Origin: Thalassobium sp. R2A62
Lineage (GTDB): Bacteria; Pseudomonadota; Alphaproteobacteria; Rhodobacterales; Rhodobacteraceae
NCBI RefSeq assembly: GCF_000161835.1
Contig: NZ_GG697169.2
Span: 1,784,418 to 1,848,417, forward strand
Reading direction: 5' to 3'
Length of the DNA stretch: 64,000 bases
Shown here: one piece after another, positions 29,564 through 39,419 of the stretch
Numbering within the stretch: position 1 is the first letter of the stretch
How the letters are laid out: every line of letters begins with the position of its first letter
Notes under the pieces: model-generated
What the model saw: only the letters and a program-made list of their open reading frames with translations
The model's database searches: none
Told to the model about the DNA's origin: nothing
Made by a program: the position numbers and the translations under genes

Positions 29564-32470
29564 TCAGGACACCGCAGCGTTACACCGGCCACAAACACCT
29601 GCGTGGCTGTGGGTGCCGACGTCGGGCAAGATTTTCCAACACCGTTGGCATTTCTCGCCCTTGGCCATAGCAAAGCTGACAGCGATGCCCTCGACACCTT
29701 CGGCGGTAAAGGCGTCTGCAGGTGCTGCATCCGTGCTGACGGTGATCGCGCTGGTGATGCACACATCTTCGAGCGCGACAGTTTTGAGAACCTCGGCGTC
29801 TGCCTTGGACACAAATACAGTCGGTGCCGCCTCGAGCGATGCACCAATGGTTTTTGCCTCGCGGTGCGGTTCGATCGCGTTGGTGACAACACGGCGCACG
29901 CGGCGGATGGTAGCCCATTTTTCTGCCAGCGCATCGTCACGCCAATCCATAGGTGTCTCGGGGATATCCACCAAGTGAACCGAGCTGTCATCACTCGGGA
30001 AACGCTCGAGCCAGATCTCTTCCATCGTGAAGACCAGAACAGGTGCCAGCCACGTTGTCAGACGGTGATAGAGCAAGTCCATCACAGTGCGCGCGGCACG
30101 GCGGCGTTCTGTGTCGCCATCGCAATAAAACACGTCCTTGCGGATGTCGAAGTAGTAGGAGCTGAGGTCCAAAGTCAGGAAATTAAACACCGACTGAAAC
30201 ACGCCTTGGAAGTCATAGGCCGCGTAGCCCTGACGCACGGTTTCGTCCAGCTCGGACAAGCGGTGCAGCACCCAACGCTCGAGCTCTGGCATATCCTTTG
30301 CCTCAACGCGATCCGCCTCGGTAAAGTCGCTGAGCGTGCCAAGCATATAGCGCATCGTGTTGCGCAAACGGCGATAGCTGTCCGCCACGTTTTTCAGGAT
30401 TTCCGGCCCGATCCGCAGGTCCACGGTATAGTCAGACTGCGCGACCCAAAGGCGTAGAATGTCGGCGCCATACTGTTCGACCACCTTTTCAGGGGCGATG
30501 GTATTGCCGATGGATTTGGACATCTTCATGCCCTTTTCATCCAGCGTGAAACCATGGGTCAGAACAGCGCGATAGGGTGCACGACCATTGGTGCCGCACG
30601 ACTGCAACATGGACGAATGGAACCACCCGCGGTGTTGGTCTGTCCCTTCGAGATAGAGGTCAGCGATACCGTCCTCGCTGCCATCTTCGCGGTCGCGCAA
30701 AACAAAGGCGTGGGTCGAACCAGAATCAAACCAAACATCCAAGATATCAAAGACTTGGGTGTATTCGTCTGGGTTCACGATCCCGTCGAGGAACCGCTCT
30801 TTGGCGCCATCGTTGTACCACGCATCAGCGCCTTCTTCTTCGAATGCTGCGTTGATCCGGTCGTTCACATCGGTATTGCGCAGCAGGTAATCATTATCTG
30901 CCGGATGCGCACCGTTCTTGGTGAAACACGTCAACGGAACACCCCACGCGCGCTGGCGTGACAGCACCCAGTCAGGACGCGCTTCGATCATGGAATACAG
31001 GCGGTTGCGGCCTGTCTGCGGTGTCCATGTGACCAGCTCGTCGATGCTGGTCAGTGCCCGCTCGCGGATGGTCGAGCCGTATGTGTCTTGGCCATCGCCA
31101 ACCGCACGGTCGATTGCCGCGAACCACTGTGGGCGGTTGAGACGGATAACCGGTGCTTTGGAGCGCCACGAATGGGCATCCGAGATCGTGATGCGCTTGC
31201 GCCCCATGAGACCACCAAGCGCGACCAACTTCTCGATCACAGCCTTGTTCGCACCGCCAGGTTTTCCGTTTGGCTTGAGGATCGCCTGACCTGCAAAGAA
31301 TGGCAGGTCTGCGCGGTAGGAACTGTCATCAAGGATGTTGAACGTCATCGGCAGGCCATGCTTGACCCCGATAGCATAGTCATCGTCACCGTGGCTGGGC
31401 GCGGTGTGCACAAAGCCAGTACCAGCGTCCGCCGTGACGTGATCACCGGGCAGCATTGGGACATCAAAGTCCCACTCGCCCTCGGCACCATCGGCACCGT
31501 TCATTGGGTGGGCCAAAACCAACGTCGACAGAACGTCTGCGCCCACGTCCGAGAGACGGGTGAACATGCTTTCTTCGAGGCGGGCTGCTTCGAAGGCAGA
31601 GCCGGCCAAATCGTCAGCCATGACATAACGGTCACCAACCGACAGCCAGCATTCGTCAGGCGTGCCTGTGACTTCGTAGAGGCCATAAGAGATGTCCGGC
31701 CCAAAGCAGACCGCGCGGTTTTGCGGGATCGTCCAAGGGGTTGTCGTCCAGATCACGACTTCCGTCTTTTTCTCTGAGATATCAAAATCTTGTCCACCTG
31801 AAACGATTTGGAAACGCACCCAGATCGCATCGGTTTGACGGTCGTGGTATTCAACCTCGGCCTCGGCCAAAGCGGTCTTTTCCACAGGCGACCACATCAC
31901 CGGTTTGGACCCTTGGTAGAGGGTGCCGTTCATCAGGAATTTCTGGAACTCTTCCGCGATCACACGTTCGGCGTGAAAGTTCATCGTCAGGTATGGGTTT
32001 TCCCATTTTCCTTCGATGCCCAAACGCTTGAATTCGTTGCGCTGGATGTCAACCCATCCAGCCGCAAAGTCACGGCATTCCTGACGGAATTCGTTGACTG
32101 GCACGGCGTCTTTGTCGCGGCCTTTTTGACGGTACTTTTCTTCGATCTTCCATTCGATCGGCAGACCGTGACAGTCCCAACCCGGAATGTAGCGCGCGTC
32201 GCGGCCCATCATCTGTTGGCTGCGAACAACCATGTCCTTGAGGATCTTGTTCAGTGCGTGACCGATGTGCAAATTGCCGTTCGCATAGGGAGGGCCGTCA
32301 TGCAGGGTAAAGGGCGTGCGGCCCTCTTTTTCGCGCAGGCGATCATAGACGCCGATACGGGCCCAACGGGCCAGCCATTCAGGTTCACGTTTCGGCAACC
32401 CCGCCCGCATCGGAAAGTCGGTTTTGGGCAGATTTACGGTAGATTTATAGTCGGGTGTTTCGGCGCTCAT
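29564..32470 (-). CDS. ileS: Isoleucyl-tRNA synthetase
   Basis: A 968-residue class I synthetase. The HIGH motif is in YANGNLHIGHALNK, the KMSKS motif in KGMKMSKSIGN, and the CP1 editing domain lies between them. At the C-terminus CQRCWKILPDV...CGRCNA forms the zinc site. The ATG at 32470 has AAAGGACG upstream. ogt follows immediately on the same strand, possibly overlapping. Confidence 0.97.
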   Translation of the reverse strand: MSAETPDYKSTVNLPKTDFPMRAGLPKREPEWLARWARIGVYDRLREKEGRTPFTLHDGPPYANGNLHIGHALNKILKDMVVRSQQMMGRDARYIPGWDCHGLPIEWKIEEKYRQKGRDKDAVPVNEFRQECRDFAAGWVDIQRNEFKRLGIEGKWENPYLTMNFHAERVIAEEFQKFLMNGTLYQGSKPVMWSPVEKTALAEAEVEYHDRQTDAIWVRFQIVSGGQDFDISEKKTEVVIWTTTPWTIPQNRAVCFGPDISYGLYEVTGTPDECWLSVGDRYVMADDLAGSAFEAARLEESMFTRLSDVGADVLSTLVLAHPMNGADGAEGEWDFDVPMLPGDHVTADAGTGFVHTAPSHGDDDYAIGVKHGLPMTFNILDDSSYRADLPFFAGQAILKPNGKPGGANKAVIEKLVALGGLMGRKRITISDAHSWRSKAPVIRLNRPQWFAAIDRAVGDGQDTYGSTIRERALTSIDELVTWTPQTGRNRLYSMIEARPDWVLSRQRAWGVPLTCFTKNGAHPADNDYLLRNTDVNDRINAAFEEEGADAWYNDGAKERFLDGIVNPDEYTQVFDILDVWFDSGSTHAFVLRDREDGSEDGIADLYLEGTDQHRGWFHSSMLQSCGTNGRAPYRAVLTHGFTLDEKGMKMSKSIGNTIAPEKVVEQYGADILRLWVAQSDYTVDLRIGPEILKNVADSYRRLRNTMRYMLGTLSDFTEADRVEAKDMPELERWVLHRLSELDETVRQGYAAYDFQGVFQSVFNFLTLDLSSYYFDIRKDVFYCDGDTERRRAARTVMDLLYHRLTTWLAPVLVFTMEEIWLERFPSDDSSVHLVDIPETPMDWRDDALAEKWATIRRVRRVVTNAIEPHREAKTIGASLEAAPTVFVSKADAEVLKTVALEDVCITSAITVSTDAAPADAFTAEGVEGIAVSFAMAKGEKCQRCWKILPDVGTHSHAGVCGRCNAAVS

Positions 32471-32781
32471 GAGGGGCGTCCTTTGGTCTGTCGGAATGTC
32501 AAAAATCGCAGGTCGGTGCGAGCAGGCTCAAGCACCTTTGCGCGGCGTCTCATCAGATCAGAGCGCCGCGTTCATAATTCGAATAATCAGGCCGAATTTC
32601 TGGGTCATGAGGGCGTTATAGGCCCATGTGCATGGCCCGTCCAGAGGTGGAATTTTATGTAATTTGCGTATTTTTGTCTCTGAAATACGTTATTTGCATA
32701 CCACCCTTACGGACCATTTACCCTATGGAAAGCTAGATTAATTTCGGCTTTTAAGAGCCCGAAGATGAACAAAGGTTTAAG
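32471..32781. other. Divergent intergenic region, ileS / FAD monooxygenase
   Basis: 311 bp without a gene, carrying the promoters of ileS (minus) and the broken monooxygenase (plus). An inverted repeat CGTATTT/AAATACG is at 32667-32673 and 32683-32689. A direct repeat ATTTGCRTA is at 32662-32670 and 32692-32700, exactly 30 bp apart. These could be operator sites of an unknown regulator. AAAGG at 32771-32775 is the likely ribosome binding site for the plus-strand gene. Confidence 0.5.
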
Positions 32782-33927
32782 ATGTCATACCAGATAGCGA
32801 TCTGCGGCGCGGGTATTGGAGGGTTGGCTGCGGCGGCATTGCTCGCCGATCAGGGGCACAAGGTCACAGTGTTTGACCAGTTGAAAACACCGGCCCCCGT
32901 CGGATCAGGTCTGGTCATTCAACCCGTTGACCAAATGGTTTTGGACGCGCTCGGTGCTGGTGATGCTGCAAGGGCCAAGGGCAACCCCGTTTGGCGGATG
33001 CTCGGGATCGAGGCGACGTCGGGGCGGCGTATGCTGGATGTGTCCTATGATGTCCAAGGCGGGCCTCGGTTCGGTCTGGCCATTCATCGCGCGAGCCTGT
33101 TCAGGGCGCTGTTGGATGCCGCGATGACGCGCGATTTGACCCTAGTTTCAGACGCACAAGTGATGGGTGTAGACGGCGGAACCGTGCGGTTGGCAAATCG
33201 GGACATGGGTCCATTTGATTTGATTGTCGATGCGATGGGCGTGAATTCTGTAATGTCGGACATGCAGGTCAGCCCTCTGCCCTATGGTGCGATCTGGGGC
33301 ACCGTGGATTGGGTCGACACGGATTTGCCCCGCGGGCAATTGAGCCAGAGCTATCGCCGCGCAGACCGCATGATCGGTGTCATGCCTTGTGGCAGCTTGC
33401 CAGGTGAAACGACCGAGAAGGCCGCGATTTTCTGGTCATTGCCGAGAGATGCGCATCAGATCTGGCTGGACGCAGGATTGGACGCATGGAAAGCCGAAGC
33501 TCATGACCTGTGGCCCCGAGCGGCACCTTTCTTGGCGCAAATCAAAAAGCCGGATCAGATGACAATGGCGCGTTATGGGCATGGGACAATGCGGCGACCA
33601 TTTCACGGCAAGGTCGTACACATCGGGGATGCGGCGCACCGCGTGAGCCCGTAGTTGGGCCAAGGGACGAACATGGCGTTATTGGATGCGTTGGCGCTGG
33701 CGCGAGCCGTCGAAACCAGTGATCTGAGCGATGCCAGTGCGACCTATGCGGCGGCGCGAAAATGGCACGTCAGTATTTATCAGGCGATGAGCTGGGCGTT
33801 CACCCCGCAATATCAGTCGAACAGCAGGTGGTTGCCTGTTTTGCGCGACCGCGTGTTGTTTCCAGCCTCGACCATTCCGCCGGTGCCAAAGCTGCTGACA
33901 TCATTGGTGTGCGGCTCGATTATCTGA
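32782..33927 (+). pseudogene. FAD-dependent monooxygenase split by an in-frame TAG
   Basis: The N-terminus carries the FAD Rossmann motif CGAGIGGLAAAALLADQG followed by VFDQ. The second FAD motif HIGDAAHRVSP is followed at once by TAG (33652-33654), and the frame continues as LGQGTNMALLDALALARA, which is the normal sequence after a Gln in this family. A CAG to TAG change explains it. Full length would be 381 residues, like salicylate-hydroxylase-type class A flavoprotein monooxygenases. The truncated 290-residue product lacks the end of the FAD site and is probably inactive. Substrate unknown. Confidence 0.88.
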
Positions 33928-33944
33928 CCACTGGGCAAGCTGTC

Positions 33945-34976
33945 TTAGCTGCTCTGATCCAAAGTTTTCGAGGTCTTAGAAAACAGGCCCGTAAGGCTGT
34001 TTTTCACAAGAGCCGTGACAGACGGACGCTTGGATGCTGCAAAAGGAACAGGGCGGCAGACGTCGATTGCAGCGACCCCGACCCGAGCTGTCAGAGCACC
34101 GTTGACAACACCCTCGCCAAAGCGGCGAGATACTTTGGACAGAACACCGCCTCCAGCAACCGATCCAATCAGATCGTCCCCGACGGCGACGGCACCGGTC
34201 GCCACGAGGTGGGTGAGCACCGTGCGTGTCAAACGCCAACTGCCGAATGTACCAGAGCGGCCGCCATATAGTTCGGCGATGCGGCGGATCATGCGCAGGT
34301 TCGCCGTGAGCGCGGTCAAGACATCGGCCAGAGCCAGCGGGACAATCGCGGTGACTGTCGCGACTTGGCGAGCCGCCGCCTCGACCTCTTTTTCAGCGGC
34401 GCGGTCGATGGGGGCCAACAGGTCCGTTTCAACGGCAGCCAAGAGCGTATCGGCATCCAGCACATCGCGGCTGTATTCAGCCAAACGGTCACGGCCCCAT
34501 TTGGTGTCATCACGCCCCGAATAAAGGCGTGTCAATTGGGCTGTGACGGCGCGTGCAGCTGCAAGATCGCCATCAGCCAGCGCAGTCTTGGCACCTTCTT
34601 GGATACGGTCGATGCGTCTGAGACGTGCAAAGGCCGCGAGTTCGCGCAGGGTGGCCAAAGCCAGCACCAGAACAAGCAAAATCATCAGTGCCGAAGCGAT
34701 ACCCCCCAAAACCGGAGAACGCGCCAAGAGCGTCGTGATGTAATCATAAGCCGCCAAGCTGACAATGAAACCGGTCAATGCGGTCGCCAAGGTCCAGATC
34801 CAGCGTGCCAAGCGGGACCGAGGCCGTGCCGCGAGTGTCGCGACCTGCTGCATCGCAGTGCTTCGGGTTGGAACCAGATCGGGCACAGGTGCCGCAGTGG
34901 CTGGCGTCTCGGCCGCGGCTGCTGATTTGGGTGTGTCGTCTAGATCAATCAGAACGGGGCCCTTTGCGGATGTCAT
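33945..34976 (-). CDS. YcjF-family membrane protein (TIGR01620-like)
   Basis: 343 residues. A disordered Pro/Ala-rich N-terminus of about 45 residues is followed by two membrane segments (about 60-80 and 88-110), then a helical region and a C-terminal DUF697-type part containing MIRRIAELYGGRSG. Its start overlaps the ycjX stop as ATGA. YcjX and YcjF occur together in many proteobacteria; the molecular role is not known, though they are linked with envelope stress in some species. Confidence 0.88.
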   Translation of the reverse strand: MTSAKGPVLIDLDDTPKSAAAAETPATAAPVPDLVPTRSTAMQQVATLAARPRSRLARWIWTLATALTGFIVSLAAYDYITTLLARSPVLGGIASALMILLVLVLALATLRELAAFARLRRIDRIQEGAKTALADGDLAAARAVTAQLTRLYSGRDDTKWGRDRLAEYSRDVLDADTLLAAVETDLLAPIDRAAEKEVEAAARQVATVTAIVPLALADVLTALTANLRMIRRIAELYGGRSGTFGSWRLTRTVLTHLVATGAVAVGDDLIGSVAGGGVLSKVSRRFGEGVVNGALTARVGVAAIDVCRPVPFAASKRPSVTALVKNSLTGLFSKTSKTLDQSS

Positions 34977-36376
34977 AGGAGGTCTCCAATCAAGAATTGC
35001 GCCGCTTTGTCGAGACGGATGTGGGGCGGGCCTTCGCCCGGTTTCAGGTCGATCTTGGCTGGTGCAAAGGTCATGACCTCGTAATCCGCATCAAGCCACG
35101 TCTCGGCCCCCGCGCGCGCAGGGCCCAACAGCTTGGATGGGTCTGTGGGCAAGGCACCCGGATAGAACGCCGCCCGTTTTCCGTTGGTGAGTGTCCCGCG
35201 CACGAGATCCAGCGTTTCGCCGTTATGCTCGCGGGTCTCTTCGGTCGTAGCACGTAGCGCCGCAATCGCCATGGCACCCGTTTTGGCACCAGCGAAATCA
35301 GCACGGTCGCGGGCATCACGAGCGAGCCCCTCAATGATCGCAGTCAACTGGGGGTGCTGGGCGTGGTGCAAATGATCGGCCTTGGTCGCGGCAAAGAGGA
35401 TGCGTTCAACGCGTTTGCCCCTGAACAGGCTGGTGAGAAAGGCGTTTTTGCCCAGGCGAAACGCCGACAGGATATCAGCCATAGCGCTGCGCAAATCCTC
35501 GACCGCGGGCGGACCAGCGTGAATCGCACCCAACGCATCAACCAGCACGATCTGCCGATCGATTTTAGCAAAGTGATCGCGAAAGAACGGTTTGACGATG
35601 TTGCGTTTATAGCTATCATAGCGCCGCTCAAATTCGCGGTAGAGCGACCGGCGCGGGCTGTCACCCGCCGGCAGAGGCGCAAAGGTCAGAACCGGAGAGC
35701 CCGCAAGATCACCGGGCAACAAGAACCGACCCGGTGTGCAATCAGAAAAGCCATCAGCGCGTGCAGTGTTCAGATACCCTGTAAAGGCTTCGGCCAGACG
35801 TTGGGCCGTCGGTTCGCTTAGGTTCTGGCTCGCATCAGTTGCGGCAAGGATCGTTTTGAAATGTTCGGCCTGTGCGCGGATGTCGAGCCGCGCGAGGGTT
35901 TCGGCCGACCACGTGGCAAAATCTTTGTCCAACAGGCTGAGATCAAGAAGCCACTCACCGGGGTAGTCGACGATATCCAAATGTACCGTGCGCAGCCCTT
36001 GGAAACCGGCCAAGAGACCGCTGGGTTGGACCCGCAAGGACAACCGCAATTCCGAAATCGTGCGCGTACCCGCAGGCCAATCCGGCGTGTCCGAGGTCAA
36101 TTCGGCAAGATGGTTCTCAAAATCAAAGCGCGGCAGTGTGTCATCAGGCTGCGGTTGCAGATAGGCGGCTGTGATCCGAGGCGTGGCAATCAGGCCCGGC
36201 ATGCGGGCGCGGTCCATCAGGTTAGCAACAAGGCTGGTGATAAACACGGTTTTGCCTGCGCGCGACAGGCCCGTGACCCCAAGACGGATCACTGGATCGG
36301 AAATCGGTGAGGTAAGTGTCGAGGTCACGCTGTCGATGCCGCGCGTGATGCCGTCTGCCAATGTGCCTATGACCAA
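34973..36376 (-). CDS. YcjX-family P-loop NTPase
   Basis: A 467-residue GTPase-like protein with Walker A GLSRAGKT, the AxxxD-type region IVLVDALG, and [10 protein letters not shown] as an NKxD-like motif. The TTG at 36376 is chosen because AAAGGA stands 6 nt upstream; the alternative GTG at 36403 has no ribosome binding site and adds nine residues. It is the partner of the downstream YcjF-like gene, with which it overlaps. It diverges from truA. Confidence 0.9.
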   Translation of the reverse strand: MVIGTLADGITRGIDSVTSTLTSPISDPVIRLGVTGLSRAGKTVFITSLVANLMDRARMPGLIATPRITAAYLQPQPDDTLPRFDFENHLAELTSDTPDWPAGTRTISELRLSLRVQPSGLLAGFQGLRTVHLDIVDYPGEWLLDLSLLDKDFATWSAETLARLDIRAQAEHFKTILAATDASQNLSEPTAQRLAEAFTGYLNTARADGFSDCTPGRFLLPGDLAGSPVLTFAPLPAGDSPRRSLYREFERRYDSYKRNIVKPFFRDHFAKIDRQIVLVDALGAIHAGPPAVEDLRSAMADILSAFRLGKNAFLTSLFRGKRVERILFAATKADHLHHAQHPQLTAIIEGLARDARDRADFAGAKTGAMAIAALRATTEETREHNGETLDLVRGTLTNGKRAAFYPGALPTDPSKLLGPARAGAETWLDADYEVMTFAPAKIDLKPGEGPPHIRLDKAAQFLIGDLL

Positions 36377-36382
36377 AATTGG

Positions 36383-36388
36383 TCCTTT
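36383..36388 (-). promoter_or_regulatory. Ribosome binding site supporting the TTG start of the ycjX-like gene
   Basis: AAAGGA on the minus strand, 6 nt from the TTG at 36376. Confidence 0.6.
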
Positions 36389-36473
36389 CGCGTTGTGTTG
36401 CACACAAGATAGGCGGGCGCGGGCGGCTTGTGTAGGTCTTGAATTTGGTCGCAGGGGGGAATACGCCGCGTCT

Positions 36474-37247
36474 ATGCCCAGATATGCGTTGAAAATTGAA
36501 TATGATGGTGCGCCGTTTGCCGGATGGCAGCGGCAAAAGGACCAGCCTTCGGTTCAGGGGGCGATTGAGGCAGCACTGGCCAAGTTAGAGCCGCGCGCCC
36601 ATACGATTGCCGCCGCCGGCCGCACGGATGCGGGTGTGCACGGGTTGGCGCAGGTTGCGCATTGCGACCTAGAGCGGGGTTGGCAGGCGTTTCGCCTGTC
36701 AGAGGCGCTGAATTACCATCTCAAGCCAGCGCCTGTCGCAATTGTCGATTGCGCGATTGTAGAGGGTGATTGGCACGCGCGTTTTTCGGCGGTGGAGCGG
36801 CGATATTTGTTCCGACTGGTCGCGCGCCGTGCGTCGATGACCCATTTGCGCGGGCGGGTTTGGCATGTGCAGAACCCGCTGGACGTCGCCGCGATGCAAG
36901 CGGCGGCTGCGCATTTGGTTGGCCTACATGATTTCACGACGTTCCGGTCAAGCATTTGCCAATCGGCATCGCCCGTAAAGACTTTGGACCGTTTGGACAT
37001 CTCGGAGCACGAGACCAACGCGGGTGTCGAGTACCGTTTTGACGTGCGAGCCCGGTCATTTTTGCACAATCAGGTCCGCAGCTTTGTCGGAACGCTAGAA
37101 CGGGTTGGTGCGGGATCATGGGATCCTGACCGCGTGCGGGTTGCGTTAGAGGCCTGTGAGCGGTCCACCTGTGGGCCCGTGTCGCCACCTCAAGGATTGT
37201 ATCTAGCTGGTGTCGGGTATCCAAACGATCCGTTCGAGGCCAAGTGA
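36474..37247 (+). CDS. truA: tRNA pseudouridine(38-40) synthase TruA
   Basis: 257 residues. The catalytic Asp lies in [15 protein letters not shown], with [19 protein letters not shown] at the N-terminus and [17 protein letters not shown] in the second half, all TruA signatures. The ATG at 36474 begins the conserved sequence; a longer frame from 36171 runs antisense through the ycjX-like gene. It modifies the anticodon arm of several tRNAs. Confidence 0.96.
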   Translation: MPRYALKIEYDGAPFAGWQRQKDQPSVQGAIEAALAKLEPRAHTIAAAGRTDAGVHGLAQVAHCDLERGWQAFRLSEALNYHLKPAPVAIVDCAIVEGDWHARFSAVERRYLFRLVARRASMTHLRGRVWHVQNPLDVAAMQAAAAHLVGLHDFTTFRSSICQSASPVKTLDRLDISEHETNAGVEYRFDVRARSFLHNQVRSFVGTLERVGAGSWDPDRVRVALEACERSTCGPVSPPQGLYLAGVGYPNDPFEAK

Positions 37248-37275
37248 CCTGTTTGTGGTCTATGGCGCGAGCCTC

Positions 37276-37770
37276 TTAGTCGTTGTCGGTTAAACCAGCG
37301 CCCGCACCTGCAAGGCGCGATGCCTCGGTTGCGGGGACATAGGTTTTGGCCGCCAACGTCGACAAGGCCGCCCAAAGCGTATCATCGATATCAACAGGAC
37401 CACGTGGGCGCGGGGATGCGGGCTGTGCCGTATCGACAAGCGTGGCGTCCGCACCAGACCAAGTGATCGAGACATTCAGGCCAGATCGCGCGGCATGGGT
37501 CACAAGCGCGTCCCAAACAAGCGGGCATTTCGGCGCTTTGACGACCGCCGACCCCAGCCCCGCCGTTACACGGTCAATCGCACAGGGCGCTGCGTAGGCG
37601 CAGCCAACTTGCGCCCGATTGAGGGCCGTCAGCAATTGGGTCAGACCCATCTCGACCGCCGTGAGATCGGCAGTTGCAGCAGCGAGGTCTTCGGCATGGC
37701 CCAACGGCAAACCCGCGCCACGCGCAGCCTTAAGCACAAGCCCCGACACTTCGCTCATCGAGCGAATCAT
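37276..37770 (-). CDS. DUF3726 family protein
   Basis: 164 residues, soluble. The C-terminal ending TYVPATEASRLAGAGAGLTDND and the N-terminal VLKAARGAGLPLGHAEDLA match what I recall of DUF3726. Function unknown. The ATG at 37770 overlaps the stop of the upstream 550-residue gene as ATGA, which supports this start over the ATG at 37758 and indicates coupled translation. It is the last gene of the 41.3-37.3 kb block, 28 bp from convergent truA. Confidence 0.78.
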   Translation of the reverse strand: MIRSMSEVSGLVLKAARGAGLPLGHAEDLAAATADLTAVEMGLTQLLTALNRAQVGCAYAAPCAIDRVTAGLGSAVVKAPKCPLVWDALVTHAARSGLNVSITWSGADATLVDTAQPASPRPRGPVDIDDTLWAALSTLAAKTYVPATEASRLAGAGAGLTDND

Positions 37771-39419
37771 CCGGCGAAGGTGGGCAGCCACCAGTCATCA
37801 GCATCATCGAGTTCATCGGGGAGCGGTGCGCCCTGAGCCAATGTGATCCGTGTCCAGCGGTCTGACTTGGGATCAAACTTTGACGCGCCAAAGAACGAAA
37901 GCTTGCAGCGCAACATGTCAATCGGCAGGCAATCAGACGCGATCATATTGTCGCGAATTTCCGAATAAGGATGCCGCGCCAGCGTCTGGATACGGCGAGC
38001 GGCAAAGCGGTGTTCTGGGTGGTCTGCCAGAAACGCCCCGAGAGGGCCGGTTTGACCATCAAGTGCGGTGTGCAAAGCTTGGAACCGGCGACCAATGTCG
38101 AGCGGGCTTTCGAGTTCGCTGCCGTCTTCGGCGTGGCGGTTGCCGAGGCGCGGTTCCAGTTTCTCTTCGGAGACGTACCAGAATTGGCCGCAGCCCGTGT
38201 CGCACGCATAGTCGGTATCCAGAGCCCATTGCGCATGGTTTTCCAGATCAGCCCTGATCGCGGCACAGTCTGCGCGTGGATCAAGCACGGGGGTGAACGG
38301 CGTCGACATGCAGTCGCACAGCCCGTCGACCAGATCCCCAAAGGGCTCAAGGCACATAGAGACAACAAGCTCTTGGGTATCTACGGACCACTGTTCGGTC
38401 GCGACGAGCAAACGGTCAAGCGGAGTCTGGGATGTCATAAAATCTGGGGTCATCATTGCGACCACGGCGGGCCATTCGGCGCGAAGCGTGTCGATCCGAG
38501 ACTGTGCAATTTCGTCGGGCACCTGCCATTCGGCGAGATGCTGGGCGACACGTTCACACAGGCCGTAGAGCTCTTCTATTTTGTCAGTGCTGAGAGTTTC
38601 AAGCGCACGAACGCGGGCGATCGCAGTCTCACGGACCTGCATCCATGCATCCAGCAGCATCGGATGCGACACCAAGAAGGGCGCCATGCCAAGGCCCGTG
38701 GAATTGCCGATACCGAGATGGCGTTTAAGGTCGCGGTCAAGCGTCCCCTGCCCGACATGTTCGACCAGATCATGGGTAAAGTTGCGGATCATCCACACCG
38801 TCAACATCTCGACTGCGAACGGACCAGAGAGCCCCTCGCGGCCCGCGATCCGGCTGCGGTCGGCAATGCCAAATTTCCCGTTTCCGTAGACGGCAGTCGT
38901 GCGCATCAGATAACCGGTTTTGCCAATCAGATCGCGATCAGGCTGTTCACCTGCGCGCAAGGCCTGAGCCACATGATCAAAGAGGCGAACAGACTTGTTG
39001 GCGCGGCTTAGAACCAGTTCGGTCGGGGCAAAGCGACCCGCCTCTTGGAGCGGGGCCTGCGACACAACGCGTGCAATGTCCGCGTCAGTTGGAATGCCGT
39101 CAAACAGGCAATAGGCGCTGTCCCATGCTTCGGCGATGACGCGGTCGGTGCGCATTGATGGATCAAGGTTGTTGGAGACAGCAATCAGCGAATACGTATG
39201 ACCGCCAAGATCAATGGAGTAGACCGCGTGGCCGTAGCCGTTGGCGCAAATGTCCCAGACGGGGCGGGTCAGCTTTGCACCATCAGATGAGAGTTTCCGC
39301 ATGAGGCTGCGCAAGAAAGACAACCGCGTTGGGAACATGGCCCCCATTCGGCGCAGTCGCATCACTGTGGACGCAGGGCGCAGTGGTTTTTGGTCAGGTA
39401 TGGTGTCGTGATCCAGCAT
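37767..39419 (-). CDS. 550-residue protein of unknown function
   Basis: A large soluble protein with no signal peptide, no clear membrane segment and no family I recognise. Visible features: a basic N-terminus (residues 18-45), a Gly-rich stretch DLIGKTGYLM near 165, GIGNSTGLGMAPFL near 237-249, and a C-x3-C pair in ACDTGCGQFWY near residues 406-410. Its ATG overlaps the dipeptidase stop (TGATG) and its stop overlaps the DUF3726 start (ATGA). That tight packing suggests the three proteins are made in fixed proportion and act together. Confidence 0.8.
   Translation of the reverse strand: MLDHDTIPDQKPLRPASTVMRLRRMGAMFPTRLSFLRSLMRKLSSDGAKLTRPVWDICANGYGHAVYSIDLGGHTYSLIAVSNNLDPSMRTDRVIAEAWDSAYCLFDGIPTDADIARVVSQAPLQEAGRFAPTELVLSRANKSVRLFDHVAQALRAGEQPDRDLIGKTGYLMRTTAVYGNGKFGIADRSRIAGREGLSGPFAVEMLTVWMIRNFTHDLVEHVGQGTLDRDLKRHLGIGNSTGLGMAPFLVSHPMLLDAWMQVRETAIARVRALETLSTDKIEELYGLCERVAQHLAEWQVPDEIAQSRIDTLRAEWPAVVAMMTPDFMTSQTPLDRLLVATEQWSVDTQELVVSMCLEPFGDLVDGLCDCMSTPFTPVLDPRADCAAIRADLENHAQWALDTDYACDTGCGQFWYVSEEKLEPRLGNRHAEDGSELESPLDIGRRFQALHTALDGQTGPLGAFLADHPEHRFAARRIQTLARHPYSEIRDNMIASDCLPIDMLRCKLSFFGASKFDPKSDRWTRITLAQGAPLPDELDDADDWWLPTFAG

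Noticed and set aside
31808-32662. 284-codon open frame opposite ileS
   Set aside because: Antisense to conserved ileS and without family features.
28824-33654. Reassignment of UAA/UAG as glutamine codons
   Set aside because: Many neighbouring genes end normally at TAA or TAG (for example ruvA, ftsH, DUF484, pdeM, kefF), so a general recoding is not possible. Ordinary nonsense mutation or sequence error is enough.
36171-36473. N-terminal extension of TruA
   Set aside because: The open frame runs antisense through the ycjX-like gene; conserved TruA sequence begins at the ATG 36474.
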